A stretch of DNA of 64,000 bases, from the NCBI RefSeq assembly GCF_902459695.1, contig NZ_CABPRZ010000002.1, positions 186,001 to 250,000 on the forward strand, written 5' to 3'. Below the pieces are notes generated by a model, which did no database searches, was not told the origin of the DNA, and worked only from the letters and a program-made list of their open reading frames with translations. Source of the DNA: Pandoraea terrae. Its GTDB lineage: Bacteria; Pseudomonadota; Gammaproteobacteria; Burkholderiales; Burkholderiaceae. The position numbers and the translations under genes are program-made. Of the stretch, positions 16,031 to 24,336 are shown in pieces (the first letter of the stretch is position 1; each line of letters opens with the position of its first letter).

Positions 16031-16094
16031 AAGTGCACTATATATCTTGCATCACATGGGCTTTATCGCCTACTTTATGCATCATAGTGCACTT
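16031..16094. promoter_or_regulatory. Twin AGTGCACT palindromes before the MFS gene
   Basis: AAGTGCACTAT (16031-16041) and its exact reverse complement ATAGTGCACTT (16084-16094) flank an AT-rich segment. Each core AGTGCACT is itself palindromic, and the centres are 54 bases apart, about five helical turns. They lie 71-134 bases before the ATG at 16165, which suggests cooperative or looping repression by an unlinked regulator. Confidence 0.6.
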
Positions 16095-16164
16095 CGCAGC
16101 CCATCCGGTTACATGCCTTCCGGAACCCCGCGCCTCGACGGGACCGGATCCACAGGAGACATCC

Positions 16165-17532
16165 ATGCGCCCCATCGACGTACACAAGCTGGCCGACGAA
16201 GCCCGCTTCAACCGATTTCACGGACAAATTCTTTTCTGGTGCGCGCTCATCATCATTTTCGACGGCTACGACCTCGCCGTGGCGGGTATTGCGTTGCCGT
16301 CGATCATGAAGGCGATGGGCGTGAACGCCACGAGCGCGGGGTTCATGGTCAGCTCGGCGCTGTTCGGCATGATGTTCGGCGCGATCGTGATGGGCATGGT
16401 CGCCGACGCGATCGGACGGCGCGGGTCGATCGCGATCTGCATCCTGCTGTTCAGCGTTTTCACGGCGGCGGCAGGTTTCACGCATGAGCCGGTCACGTTC
16501 GGCGTGACGCGCTTCCTCGCGGGTCTCGGCATTGGCGGTGTCATGCCGAACGTCGTGGCGCAGATGACCGAATACTCGCCGCGCAAGATTCGCGGGACGA
16601 TGGTCACCCTGATGTTCAGCGGCTACTCCGTCGGCGGGATGCTTGCTGCCTTGTTGGGCAAGGGTTTGATCGAAAGCTACGGATGGCAGTCGGTTTTTCT
16701 CGCCGCCGGCTTGCCCGCGCTGCTTGTGCCGTTCGTGCTGGGGTCGATGCCCGAATCGATGCCATTCCTGATCAAGTCGGGACGCACGGCCGAACTACAG
16801 CGCATTGCCGCTCAGATCGAACCCGCGTATCAGCCGGCGCCCGGCGATCATTTCGCGTTGGCGAGCGCCGGCCGTCGCAACGCGGCGCCGATCAGCCAGT
16901 TGTTCCAGGGTGGCCGCGGCTTCAGCACGGCCATGCTGTGGGTGGCGTTCTTCATGTGCCTGTTCATGGTGTATGCGTTGAGTTCATGGCTGACCAAACT
17001 GATGGCCGGCGCAGGCTACAGCCTGGGGTCGGCGTTGACGTTCGTGCTGGTGCTGAATTTCGGCGCGATGCTCGGCGCCATCGGCGGCGGCTGGCTGGCC
17101 GACCGCTTCAATATCAAATACGTGCTCGTGGGCATGTACGCCCTGGCCGCAGTATCGATCACGCTGCTCGGCTTCAAAGTGCCCACCGGCGCCCTTTTCG
17201 TGCTGGTCGGCCTGGCCGGGGCATCGACCATCGGCACGCAGATTGTCACGTATGCGTACGCGGGACAGTTCTATCCGATGGCTGCGCGCGGCACGGGTAT
17301 CGGCTGGGCGTCGGGCGTGGGCCGCAGCGGGGCCATTCTCGCGCCGATCGTCATCGGCATGCTGGTCGGCATGTCGCTGCCGTTGCAACAGAACTTCATC
17401 GCCATTGCGGTGCCTGCCGTAATCGCCACCGTCGCGGTCCTGCTGATCGATCACCGCCGCTCGGCCACGGTCCAACAGGCCGTGTTGTCGGCCACCGGCA
17501 CGCCGCACGCCCCCCAGGATGCGCCTGCATGA
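16165..17532 (+). CDS. MFS aromatic acid:H+ symporter (AAHS family)
   Basis: A 455-residue transporter with 12 predicted membrane helices. Family marks are FDGYDLAVAGIALPSI in TM1, the loop 2-3 motif GMVADAIGRRGS, and RFLAGLGIGGVMPNVVAQ in TM4, as in PcaK/BenK/MhpT. AGGAGA sits 6 bases before ATG 16165. Likely role: proton-driven uptake of an aromatic or related carboxylate. No catabolic gene is directly attached (the SDR upstream is separate), so its substrate cannot be deduced. Twin palindromes upstream suggest substrate-responsive control. It converges on the sensor kinase gene 32 bases downstream. Confidence 0.9.
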   Translation: MRPIDVHKLADEARFNRFHGQILFWCALIIIFDGYDLAVAGIALPSIMKAMGVNATSAGFMVSSALFGMMFGAIVMGMVADAIGRRGSIAICILLFSVFTAAAGFTHEPVTFGVTRFLAGLGIGGVMPNVVAQMTEYSPRKIRGTMVTLMFSGYSVGGMLAALLGKGLIESYGWQSVFLAAGLPALLVPFVLGSMPESMPFLIKSGRTAELQRIAAQIEPAYQPAPGDHFALASAGRRNAAPISQLFQGGRGFSTAMLWVAFFMCLFMVYALSSWLTKLMAGAGYSLGSALTFVLVLNFGAMLGAIGGGWLADRFNIKYVLVGMYALAAVSITLLGFKVPTGALFVLVGLAGASTIGTQIVTYAYAGQFYPMAARGTGIGWASGVGRSGAILAPIVIGMLVGMSLPLQQNFIAIAVPAVIATVAVLLIDHRRSATVQQAVLSATGTPHAPQDAPA

Positions 17533-17564
17533 ACCCCATTGAGGATGCTCCCGCCCGCGTCGCA

Positions 17565-19055
17565 TCAACGCGTACGGGCGGAAGCGCTCCCCGGGTCCGC
17601 CGGCAGGGAAAACTGGAATGTTGCGCCTTGTCCCGGCACGTCGATCAGTGCGATCACGCGGCCGTGCAGCTGCAGAATGCGATGCACGATCCGCAAGCCC
17701 AGGCCGCCTTCGCGGCGCGCACCGCCCACCGTGAACGGCCGCTCGAACAGTCCATCGCGAGCCGACATGGGAATGCCGGGCCCGGTGTCGCCCACCGTCA
17801 CGTCGACTTCTCCATCGCGCGGGGACAATGTGACCTCCACCGCGCCGCCCGCCGGCGTGTGCCGCAGCGCGTTGTCCAGCAGATTGGTCAGCACCCGTTC
17901 GATCAAACCCAGGTCGGCGCGCACTGCGGGAATCTGCGGCGCGAGATGCGCGCGCAACGCCACCTGCCGCGCCTCAGCCGTCAGCTCGAACTTCTGGAAG
18001 ACGTCCTGCACGAGATCTGTCAATGAAAAACGCTCGGCTTCCGGCTGAACGAAGCCGTGCTCGAGGCGCGCCAGTTCGAACAGCGATTGCGCCAATCCGC
18101 CGACCTTGCGGCTTTGGTCCAGCGCAATGCCGAGATAACGGCGGCGTTCGGCCGGCTCCAGCGTGGCGTCCTTGAGCGACAGCGTTTCGAGATACCCGTG
18201 CAGTGACGACAGGGGTGTGCGCAGGTCGTGTGAAATGTTCGCGATCAACTCGCGCCGCTCCTGATCCTGACGCGTCAGCGCCCGCCATTGCTCGCCGATG
18301 CGTGCCGCCATCTGCCGGAACGCGGTATCGAGCACGGCAATTTCGTCGGTGCCGTCGACGGGAAGCGCCCGGTCGTCCGGCGGCGGCAGGATCGCCGGTG
18401 CGGCGTCGATATCGAAGTCACGGACCGAATCCGTCAGGCGGCGCAAGGGGCGGGTGATCAGCGCGAAGGCCGTGAGGCCGGCGATCAGACATAGCGCCGC
18501 CACGAGGCCTATCGACCACAAGGCCGCATTGAGCGCTGCGCTGGTCGCACCGAGCGCCGCGTACTTGTCATGCGCCTCACCGAGCAGCACCACGTAAATG
18601 TATCCGGATTCGCGCCCATTGACCCGCAACGGTGCCGCGCTGAAGACCTTTTGGCCGCCGGGGCTACGCGGATCGTCGCCGTAGACCGGCAATGCCTCGC
18701 CGGCCAGCAGCCTGTGAATCGGCGCCAGATCGACCCGGTCGCGACGCAGGTGCCCGGCGGGTGCGGCATGACCGGCAATATTTCCGGCCTGGTCGAGCAG
18801 ATAGACCTCGACGCTCGGATTGACCACCATCAACTGTCCGAACAACTGCCGCACGGCGTCTGGCTTCAGGCCGTTGGCATCCATGAGCTGGGCATTTTCG
18901 GCGATATGCTCGGCCAACCCCTTCGACAGACCCTGCACGACCTCCGCGTCATGCATGCGATTTGCTCGGATCTGCAGCCACGCCGAGGTGCCGCAACATA
19001 CCAGCAGCAGCACCGCGAACACCAGTGACAACCGCTGTGTCAGCGTCAGTTTCAT
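17565..19055 (-). CDS. Sensor histidine kinase of the system divergent from msrB
   Basis: A 496-residue kinase starting at 19055. TM1 is at residues 6-27 (RLSLVFAVLLLVCCGTSAWL). A periplasmic sensor of about 130 residues is followed by TM2 near SIGLVAALCLIAGLTAFALI, a HAMP segment, and HisKA with LIANISHDLRTPLSSLHGYL. The HATPase domain has DNALRHTPAGG and VGDTGPGIPMS, with EGGLGLRIV as a G2 variant. Its start overlaps the response regulator stop (ATGA). Being divergent from the secreted Msr operon, it may play a role like E. coli HprSR (YedVW), which controls msrPQ. That is inference from position. Confidence 0.9.
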   Translation of the reverse strand: MKLTLTQRLSLVFAVLLLVCCGTSAWLQIRANRMHDAEVVQGLSKGLAEHIAENAQLMDANGLKPDAVRQLFGQLMVVNPSVEVYLLDQAGNIAGHAAPAGHLRRDRVDLAPIHRLLAGEALPVYGDDPRSPGGQKVFSAAPLRVNGRESGYIYVVLLGEAHDKYAALGATSAALNAALWSIGLVAALCLIAGLTAFALITRPLRRLTDSVRDFDIDAAPAILPPPDDRALPVDGTDEIAVLDTAFRQMAARIGEQWRALTRQDQERRELIANISHDLRTPLSSLHGYLETLSLKDATLEPAERRRYLGIALDQSRKVGGLAQSLFELARLEHGFVQPEAERFSLTDLVQDVFQKFELTAEARQVALRAHLAPQIPAVRADLGLIERVLTNLLDNALRHTPAGGAVEVTLSPRDGEVDVTVGDTGPGIPMSARDGLFERPFTVGGARREGGLGLRIVHRILQLHGRVIALIDVPGQGATFQFSLPADPGSASARTR

Positions 19056-19768
19056 GACCCGCCTCCCGCCGCAGCGAACTTGTAGCCGTGGCCCCACACG
19101 GTCAGGATGCGCGTCGGCTGCGCCGGATCGGCCTCGATCTTGGCGCGCAGACGGTTGATGTGGGTATTGACGGTATGCTCGTAACCCTCGTGCCGGTAAC
19201 CCCACACGGCATTGAGCAGGTCCATGCGTGAAAACACCTTGCCGGGCTGGCGCACGAAGAAGTACAGGAGGTCGAACTCGCGCGGGGTCAGGTCGAGACG
19301 CTTGCCGTCAAGCGATGCTTCACGCGTCAGCGGGTCAATGAACAGGCCGTCGCACGAGAGACTGCCCGCATCCATGCGGGCGTTGCGCGCCAGCGCATCG
19401 ACACGGCGCAGCAGCGCCTTGACGCGCGCCACCAGCTCCAGCACGGAAAACGGCTTCGCCAGGTAGTCGTCCGCACCGAGCTCCAGCCCGAGAATGCGAT
19501 GGACTTCACTGGAACGGGCACTTGTGATGATAATGGGCGTGTAGCGCGTCATCGCGCGCGCCCGGCGGCAAATCTCGAGGCCGTCGACACCGGGCAGCAT
19601 GAGGTCGAGAATCAGGGCATCCCAGCCACCCTCTTCCAACCGGCGCAGGCCTTCATCACCGTCGGCGCAATGCACGACATCGAGGCGCTCGTCGCGCAGA
19701 TGCAGCTTGAGCAGGTCGGCGATATGCGTGTCGTCCTCCACGAGGAGAACACGTTTGGGCTGGTCCAT
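19052..19768 (-). CDS. OmpR-type response regulator divergent from msrB
   Basis: A 238-residue protein from the ATG at 19768 ([13 protein letters not shown]). An ATG at 19801 would add 11 residues, and neither start has a clear Shine-Dalgarno. The receiver has EDD, the phospho-Asp in [15 protein letters not shown], and Lys in [13 protein letters not shown]. The winged helix has [20 protein letters not shown] and [12 protein letters not shown]. The 192-base gap to msrB contains copy B of the shared 47-bp element, so this regulator is one candidate to bind it, though nothing shows that it also binds copy A. Confidence 0.88.
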   Translation of the reverse strand: MDQPKRVLLVEDDTHIADLLKLHLRDERLDVVHCADGDEGLRRLEEGGWDALILDLMLPGVDGLEICRRARAMTRYTPIIITSARSSEVHRILGLELGADDYLAKPFSVLELVARVKALLRRVDALARNARMDAGSLSCDGLFIDPLTREASLDGKRLDLTPREFDLLYFFVRQPGKVFSRMDLLNAVWGYRHEGYEHTVNTHINRLRAKIEADPAQPTRILTVWGHGYKFAAAGGGS

Positions 19769-19865
19769 GGCGTCGTTGGATGTGGATGCTGTGCGGGGCA
19801 TGGCGCGCGATCGGCGCACAATGCTGGCGCGATGCCCTCATTGTGCAAAATTCCGCCGCCCCGAG

Positions 19866-19912
19866 GTATCACGAATTGTTTAATTCTACGTGAGGACTTC
19901 GCGACTGCCGCC
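19866..19912 (+). promoter_or_regulatory. Shared 47-bp element, copy B (before msrB operon)
   Basis: GTATCACG (19866-19873), TTGTTTA (19876-19882), CGTGAGGACTTCG (19889-19901) and GCCGCC (19907-19912) align without gaps to 5144-5190, with 38 of 47 bases identical. The element begins 95 bases before the msrB ATG, against 94 bases in copy A. The same TCACG-N15-CGTGA dyad is kept while several bases between the arms differ. Confidence 0.75.
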
Positions 19913-19960
19913 GACGTAACCTGCCGTCATTCAGCAATCACGCCATTTTCGGAGGATGTG

Positions 19961-20488
19961 ATGGTTTCAAGACGAATTTTCATGCTGACGGGGACGGCTG
20001 CTGCGGCCGCACTGGCCACCGGACTGGTACCTCGCCTGGCCCGACGCGCCACGGCCGCGGACGGAAAGACGCCCGCCAAAGCCGCTGCCGAGACATTCGA
20101 GGTCACGCACACGGACGCCGAGTGGCGCACCCGCCTGACGCCCGCCCAATATGACGTATTGCGCCGTGAAGGCACGGAACGCCCGTACAGCAGCCCGCTC
20201 AACGACGAGCACCGCGCCGGCACCTTCGCCTGCGCAGGCTGCGCCCTGCCGTTGTTCTCGTCGCGCACCAAATTCGACAGCCATACCGGCTGGCCCAGCT
20301 TCTGGATACCGCTCGAGCATGCGGTCGGCACGCGCTCCGACACCACCTTCGGCATGGTCCGTACCGAAGTGCATTGCCGCCGTTGCGGCGGGCATCTGGG
20401 CCACGTTTTCGACGACGGCCCGAAGCCCACCGGCCTGCGCTATTGCATGAACGGCCTGGCCATGACGTTTACGCCGCAGCCAGCATGA
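19961..20488 (+). CDS. msrB: Exported peptide-methionine (R)-S-oxide reductase MsrB
   Basis: A 175-residue protein. A twin-arginine signal ([20 protein letters not shown]) precedes the SelR/MsrB fold. Zinc cysteines lie in CAGC and CRRCGGH, the substrate-site sequence is [11 protein letters not shown], and the catalytic Cys is in the LRYCMNG motif. GGAGG lies 5 bases before ATG 19961. The enzyme would reduce methionine-R-sulfoxide in periplasmic proteins. It is translationally linked to a secreted thioredoxin-like gene and msrA. Together they are a split version of the neisserial PilB (thioredoxin-MsrA-MsrB) fusion. It is preceded by copy B of the shared element. Confidence 0.93.
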   Translation: MVSRRIFMLTGTAAAAALATGLVPRLARRATAADGKTPAKAAAETFEVTHTDAEWRTRLTPAQYDVLRREGTERPYSSPLNDEHRAGTFACAGCALPLFSSRTKFDSHTGWPSFWIPLEHAVGTRSDTTFGMVRTEVHCRRCGGHLGHVFDDGPKPTGLRYCMNGLAMTFTPQPA

Positions 20489-20562
20489 ACCGCCACGCCC
20501 CTACGGCCCCACACCGTCCGTTGATAGCCTGCGTTTGCTCGTACCTATCCAAGTCCTGCGCC

Positions 20563-21273
20563 ATGTCGCTACTTGCTCTCGCCAAACTCCGCTCGACGCT
20601 GCTGCTGGTGGCGTGCGCGGCCGCCACGGCCACGTCGCCGGCCTTGGCCGAACGCTTCACGGCGCCACTCCCGGGCGGCAACGCATCCGCAATCGGCGCC
20701 GCCGGCGGTGCAGTGATACTGAAGACGGGCAACGTCGCGCCGTTGCCGGTTGAAGGCCCGTTGCCGCCGCTCGATGGCGCGGTGCAGTGGCTCAATTCGC
20801 CGCCGCTGACGGCACAATCATTGCGCGGCAAAGTGGTGCTGATCGATTTCTGGACATTTTCGTGCATCAACTGCCTGCACACGCTGCCTTACGTGAAGGC
20901 GTGGTCGCAAAAGTATCGCGATCAGGGGTTGGTCGTGATCGGCATTCACGCGCCGGAGTTCGCATCCGAACGCGACATCGGGAACGTCAAAAAGGCCATG
21001 CACGATCTCGGCATCGATTATCCGGTCGCTATCGACAACAACTTCGCGATCTGGCGCGCGTTCCGGAACCGGTATTGGCCCGCGTTCTATTTCGCCGATG
21101 CGCAGGGGCGCATCCGCTACCACCATTTCGGCGAAGGCGAGTACGCTGAATCGGAACAGGTTATCCAGCAACTGCTGCGCGAAGCGGGGGCAAAACAGGG
21201 CGAAAACCGCCTTCCCGCCATTACCGCTGGCGCGCCGCGCGTGCTCGCGAATCAGGAGAAAACCGCATCATGA
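20563..21273 (+). CDS. Secreted TlpA/DipZ-like thioredoxin supplying the Msr enzymes
   Basis: A 236-residue protein. I chose ATG 20563 because it gives a classic Sec signal (MSLLALAKLRSTLLLVACAA, then ATATSPALA). An in-frame ATG at 20485 overlaps the msrB stop (ATGA) and would add 26 residues. The thioredoxin domain has the redox site FSCINCLHT (CxxC) preceded by KVVLIDFWT, and the later GIHAPEF and WPAFYF strands, like the C-terminal domain of DipZ. Its probable role is to pass reducing power in the periplasm to MsrB and MsrA. A DsbD-like membrane donor is not encoded here. Confidence 0.87.
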   Translation: MSLLALAKLRSTLLLVACAAATATSPALAERFTAPLPGGNASAIGAAGGAVILKTGNVAPLPVEGPLPPLDGAVQWLNSPPLTAQSLRGKVVLIDFWTFSCINCLHTLPYVKAWSQKYRDQGLVVIGIHAPEFASERDIGNVKKAMHDLGIDYPVAIDNNFAIWRAFRNRYWPAFYFADAQGRIRYHHFGEGEYAESEQVIQQLLREAGAKQGENRLPAITAGAPRVLANQEKTAS

Positions 21274-22001
21274 CGATTTCGAAAACCTCGCCCTTGTGGC
21301 GCGCCCTCACGGCCGGTGTGGCCGTCGCCGCCGGCGTGCTGGTCTGGCAATGTGCCGCATACTCGTTCGGCGGTGCCGAATCGGCGGTCGTCATTCCGCC
21401 GCCCAAACAGGATGAACCCGCGAGCGCCGCCGCGCGCACGGAAACAGCCGTATTTGCCGGTGGTTGCTTCTGGGGCGTTCAGGGCGTCTTCCAACATGTG
21501 CGCGGTGTGCAGCGCGTCGTGTCGGGCTATGCCGGCGGCACGGCGAAGACCGCGCAATATGATACGGTCAGCGGCGGCGGAACCGGGCACGCCGAGTCGG
21601 TGCAGATCACATTCGATCCGGGTCAGGTGTCTTACGGCGCCCTGCTCCAGATCTTCTTTTCCGTCGCGCACAATCCGACGGAACTGAACCGTCAGGGGCC
21701 CGATTCGGGAACGCAGTACCGTTCCGCCGTTTTCCCGATGAGCGACGCGCAACGGCGCGTGGCCGAGGCCTATATCACCCAGCTCGACGCCGCGCATGCG
21801 TACTCGCGCCCGATCGCCACGCGCGTGGAACGTTACGCCGGGTTTTATCCTGCTGAAGCCTACCATCAGAACTTTCTGACGGAACACCCGACGTATCCGT
21901 ACATCGTCATCAACGACTTGCCGAAAATCTCCGACCTCAAGCGGATGTTCCCGGCGCGTTACCGTGACGATCCGGTGCTGGTGAAAGCGGCTTCACAGTA
22001 A
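21270..22001 (+). CDS. msrA: Exported peptide-methionine (S)-S-oxide reductase MsrA
   Basis: A 243-residue protein overlapping the thioredoxin stop (ATGA). The hydrophobic N-terminus (ALTAGVAVAAGVLVWQC) is a signal peptide or anchor. The MsrA domain starts near residue 60 with the catalytic AVFAGGCFWG, followed by SGYAGG, GTGHAESVQITFDP and GTQYRSAVFP, all family-typical. The enzyme would reduce methionine-S-sulfoxide in the periplasm. With MsrB and the thioredoxin it makes a complete extracytoplasmic repair set. No clear terminator follows. Confidence 0.93.
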   Translation: MTISKTSPLWRALTAGVAVAAGVLVWQCAAYSFGGAESAVVIPPPKQDEPASAAARTETAVFAGGCFWGVQGVFQHVRGVQRVVSGYAGGTAKTAQYDTVSGGGTGHAESVQITFDPGQVSYGALLQIFFSVAHNPTELNRQGPDSGTQYRSAVFPMSDAQRRVAEAYITQLDAAHAYSRPIATRVERYAGFYPAEAYHQNFLTEHPTYPYIVINDLPKISDLKRMFPARYRDDPVLVKAASQ

Positions 22002-22101
22002 GCGCGGCGGACGCCGTTCGGCGCGCTGCGGCCCGATCGGCGTGCCCGACAATCTGAACCCGGATGACGCGCGTTGGCAAAATCGGGTTCCCTGCAGACG
22101 A

Positions 22102-22716
22102 TCAAATTTCGTGGCCGGCCTGACTTTCGCCGGGGCCGCTCACCGGCACATGCTTCCTCTCATGCAGACGATTGTCGATCCGCACAAGACCTTCGGCGTC
22201 GGCGATAACGCTCTCGGCGACATTGCGCATCCAGGGTTCCGGCACTGACCCTTCGAGGACAGCCACGCCATTGGCGACCCTTACGGCCACGTCGGAGATG
22301 TCGACGTCGAGGGCGCACGCGAGACGTTCGCAAACTTCCACGTGCAAGCGCTCGTCGGTCACGCTACGTGAACCGGTGCCGGATGTCGCGCCGACCGTGC
22401 CCTCCGGCCACTCGATCCGGTGTGGATCGAACGGTTGGCGCGGCATGCTGGCCTGCATTTGACGTGTGCCGGCGCCCGCCGGCGGCGAGCCGCCGGCCCT
22501 TCCGCCGCGTTTGGCCGGGGTGTGCTGGCCGGCAAGCGTGTCGAGATGACCACCGGTCGTTTCAGCGTCGCCGTCTTCGTGCACAAGCAGGTAATCCATA
22601 TCGCCTTCATTTCGGGCGCCCACGCCTGCGCCGCGCTTGGCCCGCGGGTTGGTTCGGCGGGTAGGCGATGTAGCGGGCGGGCGTTTGTCGGATGCTGTCG
22701 GGTGATTCGTACGCAT
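22102..22716 (-). CDS. BON-domain protein with a long disordered N-terminus
   Basis: A 204-residue protein starting at ATG 22716, with GGAG about 7 bases upstream. Residues 1-120 are rich in Arg, Gly, Pro, Thr and Ser and look disordered. A single BON domain follows (about 122-190): TDERLHVEVCERLACALDVD, then VANGVAVLEGSVP and SVIADAEGLVRIDNRL. BON domains bind phospholipid or envelope surfaces. No signal peptide is evident, so its location is uncertain. The roughly 200 AT-rich bases upstream, to the DUF2252 stop, hold no gene I can support. Confidence 0.75.
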   Translation of the reverse strand: MRTNHPTASDKRPPATSPTRRTNPRAKRGAGVGARNEGDMDYLLVHEDGDAETTGGHLDTLAGQHTPAKRGGRAGGSPPAGAGTRQMQASMPRQPFDPHRIEWPEGTVGATSGTGSRSVTDERLHVEVCERLACALDVDISDVAVRVANGVAVLEGSVPEPWMRNVAESVIADAEGLVRIDNRLHERKHVPVSGPGESQAGHEI

Positions 22717-22914
22717 TGCGGCACTCCATATCCGCGTCTACGCAACAAGTGTAGAAACTTGTCCGGCCAGACCCAATCGGAAACTTCCGAAAAACGCGTA
22801 GGCGGTTACTGGCAAAACCTGTCCCACGAAAAATAATTCTCTTATAGATCAATTCATTATAGAAATGATCTCACCTGCTTTCTTGAAAAATACGGCCTTT
22901 GCGAATTGCATCCG

Positions 22915-24336
22915 TCACGCAGTGAACTCCGCGGCCATGTCCGCGTCGGTGCGCGCTTCGAGTTCGCCCTTCTGGCATGCCTTGCGGAAGACCTCGTAAT
23001 CGTGCTCGATCTGATCCGCGTAGCCCGTCGCATATTTCACCAAGGCTTCCCCCATGCGGACACCGCGCCCCAGATAACCCGACAGCTCAGGCGCGCACGC
23101 ACCCGCCTTCGCGTGGGCGCGCGCCAGCACCCATCCACACAGCGTCGCGTACCCACGGAACGTCTCCGGACGAAACAGCTCCAGTTGTGCCGAGATTTTC
23201 ATGTCGCGCAACTGCCGTCCGTAGATCGAACGCCCGAACGGACCGGAGGCCCATCCCAGGAACGGATCGGTGGCCGCCTGCATCAGGCGCTGGCCTTCGA
23301 CCACGCGGCGCCCGTCGTGCTTCGGCACCGCGGTCCCCTTGCCTTTGAAGAAGCGCGTGACCACCGACCGGGTGGCCTCCTTGAACTGCAAGAACAGCGG
23401 CAGGTCCCGGACGTCCGTCAGCAACATGACGAGACACCGCGTCCCGACGCTGCCCACGCCCACGACCTTGAACGCCACGTCCTGCATCGCGAAGTTGCCG
23501 AGCATGCGCGCGCGGTCCGGCGGCAGGGAACTCAGATAACCACGATACAACGACTCAATCAGTGCGCGCCAATCCCCGAGTCCGAGCCAGTCATCCTCAT
23601 GCGTGAACAAGGTCGTGCTGCCGTGCACATGAAACACTGCCGGCGGCGCGTCGCGAATCTGCCAATGGTCTTCCACGCGCTCGGCCAATTTCGGCAGCAC
23701 CGCCTCGTGTGTGCGGCGCGAAGCACGTTCGATGCCGCGTTTGACGCGGTCGCGAACCTCGACGCTGCGCGCGTTGCCGAGCATGCGATCGAACGTGATC
23801 TGCTGGTGCCAGAGCGCCATCGTGCCCATCTCGGAGAATTCGGCCATTCGCCGGCAGTAGCTTTCGACCATGCCTTGCACCAACGCCGTCCCGAGCGAAT
23901 CGCCGAAGCCGAATTGGCGCGCGGCGAGGACGAGACTCGCCGCAAGCCGCTTCATGTCCCATTCCCACGGTCCCGGGGCCGTTTCGTCGAAATCGTTCAG
24001 ATCGAAAATCAGCGCGCGTTCCGGCGTCGCAAAGCCCCCGAAGTTCGACAGATGGCAATCGCCGCAGATTTGCATCGTCATGCCGGTATCCGGCGTCCCG
24101 GCCAGATCGTGCGCCTGGACGATCGCACTGCCTCGATAAAACGCGAACGGCGAGGCGAGCATGCGCCCGTAGCGCAGCGGCACCAGGGACGCCACACGCC
24201 CTTCGCTGCTCAAACGCAGTAAGTCGATAACATTACGATGGGTGTCGCCAATCTTGGCGTGGGCACTGCGCGGCACCTTGTCGCGCAAGGCACGGCCGGC
24301 GGCGAGGCGGTCAGCGTGGGACGTCGGCGTGGCCAT
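22915..24336 (-). CDS. DUF2252 family protein (kinase-like fold)
   Basis: A 473-residue protein starting at ATG 24336. Typical DUF2252 stretches are FYRGSA, CGDCHLSNFGGFATPE, FDLNDFDETAPGPWEWDMKR and VVGVGSVGTRC. The HxxN and DxND arrangement resembles the catalytic and metal-binding loops of protein-kinase-like/aminoglycoside phosphotransferase folds, so an ATP-dependent phosphotransfer is plausible but unproven. It overlaps the 3' end of the upstream MscS gene by 26 bases, which suggests one leftward transcript. Confidence 0.85.
   Translation of the reverse strand: MATPTSHADRLAAGRALRDKVPRSAHAKIGDTHRNVIDLLRLSSEGRVASLVPLRYGRMLASPFAFYRGSAIVQAHDLAGTPDTGMTMQICGDCHLSNFGGFATPERALIFDLNDFDETAPGPWEWDMKRLAASLVLAARQFGFGDSLGTALVQGMVESYCRRMAEFSEMGTMALWHQQITFDRMLGNARSVEVRDRVKRGIERASRRTHEAVLPKLAERVEDHWQIRDAPPAVFHVHGSTTLFTHEDDWLGLGDWRALIESLYRGYLSSLPPDRARMLGNFAMQDVAFKVVGVGSVGTRCLVMLLTDVRDLPLFLQFKEATRSVVTRFFKGKGTAVPKHDGRRVVEGQRLMQAATDPFLGWASGPFGRSIYGRQLRDMKISAQLELFRPETFRGYATLCGWVLARAHAKAGACAPELSGYLGRGVRMGEALVKYATGYADQIEHDYEVFRKACQKGELEARTDADMAAEFTA

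Noticed and set aside
16037-16046. CACTATATAT as a further CTATATAG-type operator.
   Set aside because: The core lacks the closing TAG and the palindrome. It belongs to the AAGTGCACTAT arm described separately. ACTATATATG at 4143-4152 fails for the same reason.
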